Shown here: piece after piece, positions 24,801 to 37,082 of the stretch | Numbering within the stretch: position 1 is the first letter of the stretch | Layout: the number at the start of each line of letters is the position of its first letter | Source: Baylisascaris procyonis | Taxonomy: Eukaryota > Nematoda > Chromadorea > Rhabditida > Ascarididae | Direction of reading: 5' to 3' | Assembly: GCA_037389465.1 (NCBI GenBank) | Contig: JAZARR010000164.1 | Span: 114,501 to 178,500 of the forward strand | Length of the DNA: 64,000 bases | Position numbers and translations under genes: made by a program | Notes under the pieces: model-generated | Told to the model about the DNA's origin: nothing | Database searches by the model: none | What the model saw: the letters and a program-made list of their open reading frames with translations, nothing else

Positions 24801-27800
24801 CTGAATTAAATATTGAATAATGCAGTATTTTTAATATGTTGCTGTTCTAAACATTATAGGAAAAAGCAACATTGAAAAATAGGTAAGTGATTTTTGACTT
24901 ATTGTAATTTTACGGTGCTCTCTGTTTTCGGCGCCGCATCTTCGCCTGTTATGAGATCCTAGTGATAGATCATCGGTTTTTCAAATCTTCATAAGAAACT
25001 GCAAGTCCTTCGCCTTCTAATCTTAGTTCGTCGTTGTTATGGATCGTGCCGCTGGCTAGTTTACGCAAAGCCCGCGACATTAAAATTTCCGGCTGGAAAT
25101 CACCTCCTGCTTCTTACCTTATCAACTCTTCGGGGAGATCGGCGAGAATTCGGCTTCGACTAGACATCTTCAGCAGGCATGAATGCCTTTGACTGTAAAA
25201 TTGAAATAGATTTCGTACGCTCGTTTCGTGAACAATCTGTCGTCTCGTGAACCGTCTTATTCGATGTTGTCCGAGATTATCGACCTGCCGAAGTCTTCAT
25301 TTTCCCTTCAGACGTCTTTGTTTTAGAGCCGATTTCAGTTCTCTGAGGCAGATTCGACACAAGAGATTATAGAGCAGTAAACTCAGCCAAAAATCTTGCT
25401 ATCTTACCAAAGTCTCACTTTACCACTTTGCTCCAACATTTGCCCCGACACTGCTCGGCTGCATTATCTTCAACATACTGCCACCACTTCCAGCGCTATA
25501 CTTAAGGATCTCACTATGGAATGCCAATGACCAGCAAACGTTCTCGTTGAGGATGCCGTTCTCAAAACTCCGCATAATAACGTAAATTTAGTTCAGCCGT
25601 CATCACATCCAACGATCGAGGGCTTGGTTCACCAATAACACAAACAACAGCGCGATTTAAAGTCGTAGGATCAAACATTGCAACAATTGAGTGATTAAGC
25701 AGAACGCAGTGCCATTACCGCTGGAATCAACTGGAGGAAGTTCACTGCAATAGCGAAATGCATCGACGCGCATGTACTGCGTTTCTTGCATTATCTGGTA
25801 TGCAATCACGTTTCAGCTCAATATTGCATCCGAAATCGACATCATTATTGAGTAAACTTTAAAGTGATTATGGTGAAAAGCACTCTCTCACGTCGATTAC
25901 CACAATGCCTTAATAATAAAAAATTTGAAACGTTCATTTGATATTATTGTAGCAATCATCACAAAAAAAACCACATGTTGTTTGATTTATTCGTCATCGT
26001 ATTTCAAAAATAGTAATTAATAATCACAATCAACAATTACTATGTTGTTTTGCTGTTTGTGCGGTAAACATTTTCGCTGCGTAGTCAATGAATGCACAAT
26101 CAACAATTACTATATGCGACAAACGTGCGCATTCATAGAAGGCGAGGGGCTTTGATTTAAGGGGGAGGGGGAAGGGGGGAGAAGGAGGGTGGTGGGAGGG
26201 TTATATAGTTTTATCTTTACGTCTCTGTTCTTGAACAAATAAAATTGAACCGTTTTTCAACAGTTCAAATAGATTACACCAGTATGGTTACACCAGTATG
26301 GTAACCTACCGCTTATTGTGTCGGTTTTATAAGTACTGACGATTGATTTGCTCGTTATTTTTGGTATTATCCAGTCTTTGCAGTGATAATGAGATGGCAG
26401 GTTCAAATGACAATTCCTTTGCAGGCATTGGATGAGATATTTTGCTGTTTTCCACCTTATTTCAATGGTTTACGGTATAACATTTACACTGGTGGAACAA
26501 CTCGATGGTCGTACTGGCACAGTAACTTTAGCGATTACATTGCCAATTTTTATTTTGGCTTTTCTCATCACCGCTTCATTAAGTATACTTGTAAGTAATT
26601 TCATTGATAATATATTAAAGTAGCAGTAAATACTCGTAAGTTATACCATATTTTTGGCTTCATCCTTCAAATTTCAATAGAAATTCCACTCAATAAGTCG
26701 AAGAGGAAGACAGCTTACGTATTGATATATTTCTATAGACTGGACTGGCCGAGGAAATTGTTTTTTGAAGGTGAAATAACTATTTTCAAACTAGCCTGCA
26801 TAGCAAAATTTTCACAAATATGCAACTAATAAAATAACCTTTAAAACATCGTGCTGTTTTCCAACTAAAATTCATCATCGTTTTTAACTTTCGAAATAGA
26901 CCAACAGACTTTTCTGGTCTAGAAAAGTGTTGGAAAATTGACCAGTCTATGGTTTAACTAAATTTTGTTGAACGGTCAATAGCCGCTTCATGATTTCTGC
27001 TTTACCTATAAACCTGAGCGGTGAAAACGTACGAATCAATGTAAAAATTTGTTTTCATTATTCGTTGTCACAAATCATCAAATGTTTTTATAGGAGAAGA
27101 ATTTTGGTTGATGAAAATGTGAAAGCTTTCTCTATGTTTCGTCTAATTTAATGATCACTTTCATAAATCACTGACAAATATTAAAATATGTTAAATAATT
27201 CCGTCATATTTTAACCACCCGAATCACTTGTCCAAATCTCCTCCAAAAAATCCATTGTTTTGTATATAAAAACTCTTAAAATATTTGCAACTTGCTGGCA
27301 ACTTTCAAATCGATAGCTCATTTCGAAATGGACGCGAGGTTAATTCATCCTCTAGTGAACATTTAAAGCAGCAAATTTCCTTGCAATACCTTTAACGGCT
27401 CCGACTTGAAACTGCTAGACAAACGCACACAAATAAGTACGCATAGATGTGACAGTTCAATAATTTGCCTCGTGAACGTGCGTCCACAAAACTGCATTAG
27501 ATTTTTTCAAGCACCTCGGAATTTGACAACATTATTTTTAAAATTTCTCGTTTTGATGACATGATTTATTATTGAATTTGGATCGTTTTCCAAGAGAAAA
27601 AATGATCCTTAAGGTACTGTGGATATATAATATTCTTCTCAAGAACAACCGCCTCTTTTTCTTCCTGTAAAAGACATCGTTCACCATGAAAAAGTGTTTT
27701 GTTTGGAATTCAAAATTTAGTCCTATTTTTATAATTCGCTGCATTTCAATTTTTATTTAACCGCAACGATATTTTAGGCATTAATAAATATCCTGAATAA

Positions 27801-30800
27801 TGTACGTCATAAATCACATTTACGATCGACACATGCATCTCGTGAGCAACGTCAGTTGATTACTACAATTATCTACATATCATCACCAAATCTTACTAAT
27901 TTACCGGGCCTAAGTGAGTTTGTCAACAATTTCTTCCTTAATAGCAATCACAATTTCTTCAAGTTCTCGCGTAAAGGAGTTATTTATTACGTTATGCGCA
28001 AGATCACTAGATTATGGCAAAACTACAAGCTTCAGTATAACCAGAGTTGATATCAGTATCAAAGATGAAGCGAATGCACCAAAACGGTCACTTGCTTTAA
28101 GATGGTCAGAATGGGTCACTCCGTTAGTCAATGCCAAAAGCAACCATTCTGATAACTGCGCTACTTTTTGTATGAATGATTAAATGTTAAATCTTTAACA
28201 AATACTGTTGCAAAGTAAAATGTTCATAAGCTAAGCTAACCAATGATTTCTTACAAACACCAGGATCATTACTCTCCGCCTTATTCTTGCCCCACCTCTT
28301 AATAACGCATCTTAGGTCGATCCCAACTCGATCGTAACTCGACCCTTATGTTAAATTCGAATTCATTTTTTCAACCTCGTTCTGTCATGCAGCCTCGTCA
28401 TATGTCGAAACCAGTCACTCCAAAAGAGCTTCAAAGGGCGCACAAAAATTATTATAAAAGACGAAAACCAATCATAGCAACGAAAGTTGCCTAAACGCCA
28501 AAAGGTCATGCCAAACGTTGATGAGCTATTTCGATGGGCAGAACTGAAAGTAAGCAAATCAGCAGAATTGGCTAAAAGAGTGCTCGATACTCTAAACGCT
28601 CATTAGTTCATTTGAACGATTCATAAGTGCTCGCCACACCACACAATCTGACTGCATTTCCAGCTAGCTGCATAAAACCTCTTGAACAAAGTGTTAAAAA
28701 GTTACAATGTAGCAGCATATGATTGCAGTTCAGTTAGGAGGATGCATGCAAGACAGTATTTTATTAGTTGCAGGGCAGACATTAACAAACAAACATAGTT
28801 TCATCTATTCACAAATAAGATGATAGAAAGTAGTTTAGCAGCCTAAACTTGCTGGGTCGGGATTGTTCGGGCCTGAGTAGGGCCATCGCTAATGGATGAC
28901 CGGCATCACACTCATCCTAGCGAGCAATAATTAGCTATTGTGTAGCAATTCCAGTCAGTTGTTTAAAAACAGAATTTAATGATCCAGTTTGATCGGAAAT
29001 ATCCTTTTGGAGAGGAAATGATTGTGTCGGTAACAGCAAGCGGCTTCCGGAATGAGCGGTTTAAGGGTTAATAATTTATGCGCATGGGAAATTGAGATAA
29101 AGCTACTATCGCAAATTGCACAGACAGACGGAATAAATGACTTCATTTTGAGCACGAGCCTTTTAACAGGCTCGAAAACCAGAGTTCCTTTAGAACATTC
29201 AAAAAAAAAAACTTGTGAAATCTCAGCTCAGTCAGTAAACGGCTGGAGATTTGCGAGATGCATCAAGTGAGTCGGATGCTCAGTTATTGTTGTCTCTTTC
29301 GGTTCCCCATGCAGGATTGCCGATGCATCCGAGTATCTGATGATCCCTGAGTGCATCCGAAATGAATTCCACGGTCTCTTCCTATTATATTTTATTTTCA
29401 GTTATGTCTGTTCTATATCTCATACAAATATTCTGTAATGATACTGGACCTCTGGAAAGCATAACAAAATACTTTGCTGCAGCTCAGGTTGGTCATAATG
29501 CTTATTGGCGGGTTTTCAACTCGTACTGATGGAGAAGAAAAGAAATTCAGAAAAAAAATTACCCCTCTTCAGTGCAAATCTACTTTGTTGAACAATGTTC
29601 ACTGAGTGTGGTCTAACTGAAGTATTTACTTTTAAGATAACTTTGTTCTTATTGCGCTAGATAAACACGTACTCATATATGACGTACCTATGCCTATTCT
29701 ATTGTGCTGATCATTTTCTAGTGCGTGCTTTGTTTTTACTGCCGTAAAAGTTATTTTTTGCATGCTGCATCACTTTACCTTTCTTCATTTCCATTCTTCG
29801 TTTTTTTTCACTTTGCTCATTTCAATTGCACATTTTTTTATTTATCCCACTTCCACATTCTTTAAAACGAATGATCCGGCAACTGTCGATGTGAATGCAG
29901 CACTTTTTATGCAGTCTTCTTTGTTCGTTTCAATGAACAGCTGCAATGCTACCAAGTGCCAAAATTTTAATTTTATAAGGATTTATTTTGCAACTTTATT
30001 AATTGGTTACTTGGAACATTGGGACGTGTAGTCTTGCCTGAAAGTAAGCTATAACAATAATTTGACTAGTGTGCGAAGTAAGTGAGTAATAATGAGTCTT
30101 TGGTTCACCTTTTCTTGTGAGGAACGGCGGAAATGGTCTTGAGGAGGCTTGTAATGAAACTTTCACAAAGTGAAAAATATCCATCGTTCACCATGACAGT
30201 GTAGAATGATTTTTCGTTAGGTTTCAACCGAATGAAGCTTCTTTCGACCAGTGACTGACTGAAGAAATTTCCTTTCAGCCGGAATCCGTTAAGACCTTCT
30301 ATGGCCTTCATGGCAGCTTTGAAGTTAATTGTGCATTTGATGGATGAGTTGCTTGACGCTGCCAAAAATATTGCACCGAATTTACTATAGGTGGAATTGA
30401 CTTTTAGTACACTCCAAATAAACACTACTCGAAGCGAGTCTCTTATGAGAATTTATTTGCAGTTCAAATCCATTATTTGGCGAAACAAGAAATCGGCTGA
30501 TTAGATGAGCGGAAAAGTAGAAAGCGTATCGTGGAATCACCTCTCCCTTGCATTTCTATTCGCTTGTGACCTGATTGGCATGAAATCCACACTATTATTT
30601 GAGTGCCGTTAGATGCATATTAATGTTTTGAATGTTAAGGGATGTTGATGTGAGGTCAACGTACTATACACATCATGTATTGCATCAATCAAGTTCCACA
30701 ATAATTCCCGAATTGAAATTAGTGCACATATTAAGCACACACTCACACAAACAAAACGTGATAGACATGGCAATGTCGTGCTGCATTTTACAGATGCACA

Positions 30801-31212
30801 TTAACAGTGACGAATAATAGTGACAGAAGCTATCCATAAGTTTACTGCTGTGATTGTTTACTTATTCACTTTACTACGGTTGATCATTGTGTCGGGTTCT
30901 CGTCTTCAAAGAAGTCATTGAGGCCAATTCAGAGTGATTTCTTTGGAAAAGGTGACTTCACCTAAGGGTAGTAAATTAGAATTATTACGCAACTCACGAA
31001 TCTACATTTACTTCGTTATGTGCACATATGGTTATGTTGATTGAATCATCGCTAATTTTAAATTTTTGCAGACAATTGGCGTACAAGTAAGGCCACTAAT
31101 TGTAACGATTTCAACGCTTATTGCGTTACCCACCTATCGAAATGCGATTATCTATTTATTTAAACGGTTTCGCTCAAAAAATAAAGTGAAAGTTTCGATG
31201 ATGCTTCGCTGA
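21857..31212 (+). CDS. Nematode serpentine (7TM) chemoreceptor, one exon not found
   Basis: Exons join in phase: 21857-21896 (ATG within an exon starting at the tttcag acceptor 21796), 22239-22470, 22853-22990, 26425-26590, probably 28478-28549, then a missing exon carrying part of TM6, then 29402-29487 and 31072-31212 (TGA). The N-terminus is short and extracellular (MTNCTYTADGIIC, one N-glycosylation site). Hydrophobic segments follow: about residues 26-48, 56-76, 104-124, 141-158 and 169-192; then a basic loop (QRKLPKRQKVMP) and a final segment (RPLIVTISTLIALP) followed by a TYRN motif and a Lys/Arg tail. The layout fits nematode chemosensory GPCRs; the short Cys-containing N-terminus suggests the sra/srab group, but the subfamily is not secure. 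Introns of 1.6-3.4 kb are long and hold candidate antisense genes. Confidence 0.68.
23760..24660 (-). CDS. Nested antisense two-exon membrane protein candidate
   Basis: It lies in the 3.4-kb intron of the chemoreceptor, on the opposite strand. Exon 24552-24346 (acceptor acactgcag, donor TTT|gtaagtaag) and exon 23912-23760 (acceptor caatgcag, TGA stop) join in phase 0 over a 433-nt intron, giving 119 residues. The same frame is open upstream to an ATG at 24660, through a poly-T tract, which is a possible start. It has a long hydrophobic segment (LLLLDSVLLVVFLLSLFMG), a second near NFVYPVYVF, and a Lys-rich tail (HKKMRKIEIKVKW). A further protein-like minus ORF at 23484-23230 may be another exon. 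The plus-strand frame is Lys/Arg/Ser-rich, as expected of a shadow. Family unknown. Confidence 0.42.
26159..26205 (+). repeat. G-rich tract (G-quadruplex potential)
   Basis: Multiple runs of three to six G separated by short A/T spacers lie in a receptor intron. Just upstream ACAATCAACAATTACTAT is present twice (about 26033 and 26098), and TTACACCAGTATGG is tandemly repeated at 26275-26303. Confidence 0.7.
27910..28172 (-). pseudogene. Antisense ORF broken by one TAA, candidate
   Basis: One minus-strand frame reads about 50 residues ending in a hydrophobic stretch (FGAFASSLILISTLVILKLV), meets a single TAA, then continues 32 residues (contains NNSFTRELEEIVIAIKEEIV) to a TAG. Both halves look like coding sequence. 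It is either a gene inactivated by one stop or two pieces separated by an unrecognised splice; it sits in an intron of the chemoreceptor. Family not recognised. Confidence 0.28.
30105..30425 (-). CDS. Nested antisense exon, RRM-like
   Basis: A 106-codon minus-strand ORF lies in the last intron of the chemoreceptor. The pattern YSKFGAIFLA, then INFKAAMKAIEGLNGFRLKG, resembles the second half of an RNA-recognition motif (a strand with Phe-Gly-x-Ile, then a helix with A..AI..LNG and a final l.G turn). The first RNP strand is not in this exon. It either stops at TGA 30105 or splices on at AAG|gtgaac just before it. The upstream boundary is a weak acceptor near 30410. Composition is clearly protein-like; the family call is tentative. 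Confidence 0.4.
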   Translation of the reverse strand: MFIWSVLKVNSTYSKFGAIFLAASSNSSIKCTINFKAAMKAIEGLNGFRLKGNFFSQSLVERSFIRLKPNEKSFYTVMVNDGYFSLCESFITSLLKTISAVPHKKR

Positions 31213-33418
31213 AGATCTGAACGAGGATTTCTTTGTTGGTATATGAGAGATGCTGTGATCCTATGATATAATATACCAACGGACGCATAAATGCACAAAT
31301 TTGGGATTGACAAGTAATCGAACTGAAATCGAAAAACAGAAAGTGCCATAAGTCATAATTTTAGCAAGCTGAGAACATAGCATTTAACCGTTACAGCTTA
31401 ACACCTTGAGATATACCTGCTAGCTAATTTGTTAAGGTGCAGAAATAGTATGAAATTTATATTGCTTTGAGCACGTTTAATAAATTACAAATAGCAGCAA
31501 TTTTCTTTCCGTCGACATTCATCCTATAGAATATGCTAAAAGAATTCCATAAAAGAATGATCGAAAATTTGAAATTGTGCACTTCTATTTTCGATCAGAT
31601 GTTCCACTATACGACCATGATGATTTTCTCATTAACAAAAAACTTTCACCTTTTTAATGTTTATATTCTATAAGATTTTGAATCTTATATTACATATTTT
31701 CTTTGTTAAGACATTGCGCTTGACGTCGTCACGTAACAATTTTCGAAAATATTCCACATTCACATCCGACGAATATTCCGCTTAATAGGCGAAAGCAGCG
31801 TGAAATTGAAAAAGCACTGGCCATGGCAGTAATATTGTCAATTTTTCGATTTACCACCTTTTTTTCTTTCGAAGAAATGAATCGATTATCTTTGAGCAAT
31901 GAATTCGCTCGGCTATGAGGCTCAATTATACGCTCTATATCTCATTGCGCATAATTTTAGAAGCCTTTTTAACCAATGAACTTGAAATTTAATTTAATTG
32001 TTCAAAGTCGCTGATCTATAGACTAAAATCTGATTGTTACTAAAGGGGGAAATTTGCAAAACTAAACGCAAAAGTGCGTTTGAATGAGTCATTAACTTAA
32101 CACTTTTATCGCCGATTTTCTGCTATGTTTCATTAGATTAATATGAAATTTGAAGATAATACAATAATTGACGCATTCTTTTACACCAACCTCTTAGCGA
32201 GTCGTAATCTTTGACATAACCTTCATGCATGCGTTGCATTAAAAAGAAACGCACATTCTGACGGCATCGTGAGCGCACTTAATGTGTTCGTGTGCCTATC
32301 TGTCTAACCGACCGGCCGGCTGTCTGTCCACGTGTTCGGTAGTTTAAAATTATGAGGCAGGGATGAAGCAAGAGCAAATTATTGCGAGCATATTATTTAT
32401 TTGCAGGTGGAGACTTAAACATATGAGTTTACGATTTGATCACTTCCTCCCTAGAATTTCGCTTATGGCCGTTGTCGTATGAGCGGTGGTCATGAGCAAA
32501 GAAACAAATGAATTTTTGGTTTGGTCAAGCACGCGTTAATAGACGGTCTACTTTTTTTTTTTCAATATTCGAGCAAGCAATTAGTGAATTGGGCTTGGAT
32601 GCAAGGTGGCCTATTACGCTGACATCTTTTGCGCGTTCCCATTATTTATAGGCAGTTTCAATTCGGTATATGTGTGGAACGTAGTACAAACTTGTACGCA
32701 ATAAGAACCTCCCTAACATAGAAAATTCATATATTGAATATTTCATCGAAAACCACTGCAGCAGACCCGTTGATTCTCATTAAGAGGTTTCATGAGTGTT
32801 GCACTCATTATTTCCATAACCGGTAACCTGAGTTTTCCTGGTTGCTTCATAAGTAGAAACTACGCACCTTTCAGCAAATCGAAACAAAATCGAACTAGGC
32901 GTCCAATATGCACATGGAAGATATTAAGATAGAACTACTACGGAAAAGATTGAACTTTCGCGAAAATTCTTCCGAGGCAAGTAAATCCCACTTTAATGAT
33001 GCATACGACTTACTCCAATAAAAGTGATATATTAAAAGCGCTTTCTATATGGCCTTTAAAGCAATTTCTTTTTTTGGCATCAAGATGTACTGATTGAGGG
33101 CAAACATTTCACTTGACTCGATGAACAACGAATTCGTTGAAAATAAATTTTTGATTGTTTCTTTGATCTTGACAAACGGTTGTGTATTCGTTTACTGAGA
33201 AATGAAAGTCCGATAATTCATAAATCAGTACAATTTTTTTCATAGATCCTTGTGTTTGAGAGATTTAATTGAGAAAACGAAATAAAATGGTATTCATTTT
33301 CGAGAGATTTCATGTTGAATGTTGTTTGCTCGAATATTATCTATGACTCTTTTGTTTTAAATAATGAAAATATGCGATCTAAAACCACACTCCACTGGGG
33401 ATTGTTTCATGAATTCAG
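31213..33418. other. Intergenic stretch, no gene seen
   Basis: AT-rich sequence between the receptor stop and the minus-strand gene at 33419. Short poly-T and poly-A runs only; a CTGTCTAACCGACCGGCCGGCTGTCTGTC patch near 32300 resembles the CTGTCTG-type lead of a dispersed repeat. No exon supported. Confidence 0.4.
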
Positions 33419-33862
33419 CTAATTAATGTCAGGTTGTACCCTGAAATCTTCGAAGACATTCTCAAACGAACGTAATTTCAACAGTTCAGTCTCATATTTT
33501 TCATCAAAAAGTGCATTAGAAAAATGTATGTGAACATACGTGTCGATAACATTTCTGCACTCACCTATCGATGCGAGGTGTGCAATTAACTCGCATTGAA
33601 AAAATGTCGTTATTAGCACTTTCGCACTATCTTACTAAAATATGAAACCTAAAAATAGCTTCAATTTCAACCTGTCCTCTTCTTTCGACTTCGGCAAAAG
33701 CTCATTCTCGGATGAGATCGTGCAGAGGAAGTGACTCTGAGAGATATCGAATGATAAAAATAATAAATTTTGATGGATTATGGATTGAACATTTGAACTC
33801 AGCTGCTCGCAAGCGCAAAAATTTAGCTGAAATTCTTGAGTGCAAGAAATTCGATTAAACAT
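33419..33862 (-). CDS. Small three-exon gene, unrecognised
   Basis: Exons 33862-33791 (ATG, or an internal exon starting at the tttcag acceptor at 33827), 33736-33672 (acceptor tctctcag) and 33626-33419 (acceptor agatag, TAG stop) join in phase, with introns of 54 and 45 nt, giving about 114 residues. The N-terminal part has four Cys; the rest contains KVLITTFFQCELIAHLASIG and ends acidic and aromatic (FENVFEDFRVQPDIN). No signal peptide or membrane segment is evident. The three plus ORFs over this stretch are shadows. Family not recognised. Confidence 0.52.
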
Positions 33863-33896
33863 ATCGATTTCTCAACCCGTCATTCATCGTTTCATA

Positions 33897-34115
33897 ATGA
33901 CATTTATAACATCCACTAATGCAATTTATAGAGCAAGTGTTCTATTGTTATATCCGCTACTTATAATCTATTTTCTTATCATTGTCTTATCATTTCTTAT
34001 CACAGCAATTATGATAAAATTGCAATTGCTCAGCTCATTATTTTTAATGCCTCAAAAAACAACAAACACGTCAAAAATTTATTTTTGCAAATGTCAACGG
34101 AAATTTTTTTCTTAA
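33897..34115 (+). CDS. Candidate hydrophobic ORF, weak
   Basis: From an ATG at 33897 a plus-strand frame encodes about 70 residues with one long hydrophobic stretch (LLLYPLLIIYFLIIVLSFLI). It resembles a membrane segment of a serpentine receptor but has no splice support and could be chance in AT-rich DNA. Confidence 0.18.
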   Translation: MTFITSTNAIYRASVLLLYPLLIIYFLIIVLSFLITAIMIKLQLLSSLFLMPQKTTNTSKIYFCKCQRKFFS

Positions 34116-34269
34116 CACTATTGTCATTCGTTCTTATACGAAAACTATCGCTGATTACAGCGGTTGAGCGTACGGAGTACTCCTTGCATAAAAGTTTTTT
34201 TTTTCGATACGAGCTTTACTCTCCTTCATCTCTGTTACCTTTCAAAAATTTTTCTAGACTATGCGTTTA

Positions 34270-34353
34270 CCATCCCGGCTATGCTTTCTCCATTCCGGAG
34301 TGAGCGTTTTCTATTCCGGCTGTGCCCTCTCCACTCCGACCTGTGCTTTCCGC
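34270..34353 (+). repeat. Degenerate tandem repeat, about 20-nt unit
   Basis: About four units beginning CCGG or CCGA and containing TGTGCTTTCTCCATT-like sequence follow each other (CCGGCTATGCTTTCTCCATT, CCGGAGTGAGCGTTTTCTATT, CCGGCTGTGCCCTCTCCACT, CCGACCTGTGCTTTCCGC). Confidence 0.6.
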
Positions 34354-34499
34354 TTGACGAGGGCATTTAAAAAGACCATATTGGCGCTCATAATTCGCAC
34401 TTTCCTGTGCTCTCCATACCGCCGGTCAATTCATTGTTGCATTCAGTTGCTGTTTACTGATGAAGGGAACTGTTCCAATCAGGAGGGATTGCAGTGATA

Positions 34500-35900
34500 T
34501 TTCAGTGACAGCTGCCCCAATTAGAGTTAAGGTGGTTTAACTCTGCAACAAATTTGCTTACAAAGTTTTTTTCAGCACACCCTGCACTGTCAGGTTGGTT
34601 TTCTTTTTACATGCTCGCAGTTATACCAATACCTCCTACAAATTTGAGCAATGCATGCTGTTTCATTAAATACAAACGCGAATATATATCCGCGTAGCCC
34701 TCTAGCTGGAAGGTAGCATTTAGCTGAGGACCCTCCTTACTTCTTCTTTGTCTTGTAGTTGCAGTAATTTATAGACAGTGAAATGAAAGGAAGTAGGACG
34801 TGTTCATCTGCATGCCTAGGCATGGTGAAGAATTCCAGCTGTCATGAGGCCTTTCACTAGTTAAAAGAACCTCATCAATATATGCTCATTAAGCTTCACC
34901 TGCCCACTTTTGCTTGAACAACTTTTACTCCTTTATATCGTAAGTGTGCATATGAAGCTGGCCGTCCTCTTTGATTGAACCCGCTCATATTGCCGATATA
35001 TCGTAAAGCCTTAATAATCTGCTTTGGCATCAGTAAAAGCAAACCAAAAAGTTTTGTATTTATCTTCGTTGCATAGTAACTTTTAAATGTCTTCAGAACT
35101 AAAAGATGCACAATTTTACAAATGCTGAGACCATACCAGCAGGTAATCGATAGGGAGGGTCATAAAAATCGCGAAAAAAGTACTCCCTTCGGAAGACACA
35201 GTATCCGCATACAATCATGAACTCAAACTTGAAGTTGTATAAAAAGTAACAACTATGTAAATATCTCAAGAATATCAGACCTATACTATGTTATAAACTT
35301 CATGTTCAGGCTCATTACTGACAGCATTAATAGGGCAGTTGTTTAAAGTGCAATAATAGTTCATTTGTAAATGGCTGATTGTTGGAGTTCGATAACATTT
35401 GCTATTTCCCGAATGTTACCACTTCCGATGAGGATGGTTTTATCTTAACAGAACTTTGCATATAGAACTTAAAGCTCAGTTAACGTAGTGTTGATATGCT
35501 TTGTACTTCTGCAAAATTGAAACAAGTGAAGAAGCGGATCGGAGAAGCTGCAACGATATGCGATTTGTATTTCGTTCAATTGAGCGATCAGTGACTGATT
35601 TATTGATCAACGATCAGTGATCGGCGAAGCAATTCAGCAACTTATCAGTAAAAAGGCATGGTGTTTCATGCTTGAAGTGATCTGAATATCCGCATAATTC
35701 TTCAACAAAAGTTTCGTTTTTTTCCGAGCTGCAGTCATGTGTAATGGAAATCCGACCGATGTAAGCATACGTAAACTGTAATGTCTATAAGAAAGTAACG
35801 TGTGCTGCATGCTATAATCAACAAAATGTGCAGCTCTACCTTCAACAGTTCTTCAAGTTGATATATATTGATATATATTCAGCAGTATATCAGCAGGTGG
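34500..35900. other. Intergenic stretch
   Basis: Only one ORF (34896-35111, minus; contains SGFNQRGRPASYAHLRYKG) is somewhat protein-like, but without splice signals. A CCTAGG-centred palindrome lies near 34820. No supported gene. Confidence 0.35.
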
Positions 35901-35915
35901 ACAGACAAATGAGCG

Positions 35916-35918
<3 letters not shown>

Positions 35919-36004
<86 letters not shown>
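35919..36004. repeat. (AT)n microsatellite
   Basis: Uninterrupted AT dinucleotide run of about 86 nt, at the outer left side of the foldback element. Confidence 0.95.
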
Positions 36005-36006
<2 letters not shown>

Positions 36007-36114
36007 CACGGATATGACTCAGGCATATTGCGATATTCCAAAGTAAATTCGTACAGACGCATAAGAGTCGGCAAATTCCAACCAAATTTTATGGAACTCT
36101 CATCACACTTCATC

Positions 36115-36715
36115 ATCCACCGAGAATCATACTGCTCGCTTTGTAGATCACTAATCGAACAACATACCGCATTTCTCTGTTTATATTTCCAGCTCCAATT
36201 AGCCTTCCATCCTTTAATAATCATCTATTTTAGAAAATTTAAAAGCACTTCCCTCCCAATCCCTCTCCCCTGCTATTCGCTGATATGCTCACAAAAGGAA
36301 ATAAATTTGATAGATTACATAAAGTATCGGTGCATTGAAGTCTCAAAATAAGCAGCAAAATTGATATACGAAAAGATTATAATCGTGAGAATGAACATTG
36401 AATAAAAACATTCCCTCTCAAAAATTTTCGTCAAGCACACTTCGCCACCATAGAAATTCTTTTGTTGCTTATTTTGAGAATTCAATGCACGGATACGTCG
36501 TATAATTTACTACATTTATGTCACTTCGTGCGTAAGTGAGCATATCAACGAATAACAGGGAAGGGGGATTGTTAGGGAAGTGCTTTGAATTTTCTAAAAT
36601 ACGCGACTATTAAAGGACGGAAGGCTAATGAGAGGGGGAAATATAAACGGAGAAATGCGATGTGTTGCTCGATTCGTGATTTACAAAGCGAGCAAAATGA
36701 TTGTCGGTTTTCTTT
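36115..36715. mobile_element. Foldback / MITE-like inverted-repeat element
   Basis: The left arm (about 36115-36361) and right arm (about 36460-36715) are imperfect reverse complements along their length: for example TGCTCGCTTTGTAGATCAC, CGCATTTCTCTGTTTATATTT and GATATGCTCAC on the left each find their complement in order on the right. The loop is about 100 nt. An (AT)n run lies outside each arm (35919-36004 and about 36748-36780), so the element may have inserted into, or carries, TA-rich ends. No transposase is inside; open frames here are products of the repeat. It is probably non-autonomous and somewhat old, judging by arm mismatches. Confidence 0.75.
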
Positions 36716-36747
36716 TGATTTTCAACGAATCTTTTTCAAGAATAGTT

Positions 36748-36829
36748 TATATATATACATTATATATATATATATATATATTTATTTATTTATTTATTTA
36801 TTTATTCATTTATTTATTCATCTATTTAT
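36748..36829. repeat. (TA)n and (TTTA)n microsatellites
   Basis: A TA run to about 36780 is followed by TTTA tetranucleotide repeats with a few TTCA variants, on the right flank of the foldback element. Confidence 0.9.
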
Positions 36830-37082
36830 ATGGATTACGAAATACTTATGTAGAGGTGAATTGCTATAGAATTCACAACTTTGTGTGGCGGATTGCTCAG
36901 TTATTGAAAAAAATTTATTTATATATTTATTGACAGAATGGAATAATAAAGAGAAGAATATTGCGTTGTTATTTTAGAACTCCTCCGACCAGGATAAAAT
37001 CAGCATTACAATGCTTTTTTGCCCTATGAGGCTTTCGATGGAATGCAACAATGTCTGAACATACCAACTATATCAGCACATA

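Noticed and set aside
28363..28557. Minus ORF of 64 codons
   Set aside because: The plus strand here has a phase-matched exon (28478-28549) of the chemoreceptor; the minus frame is its shadow.
35853..36224. 123-codon minus ORF
   Set aside because: It reads through the AT repeat and the repeat arm.
36585..36933. Overlapping ORFs with IYIYIY runs
   Set aside because: They are translations of the foldback arm and the microsatellite.
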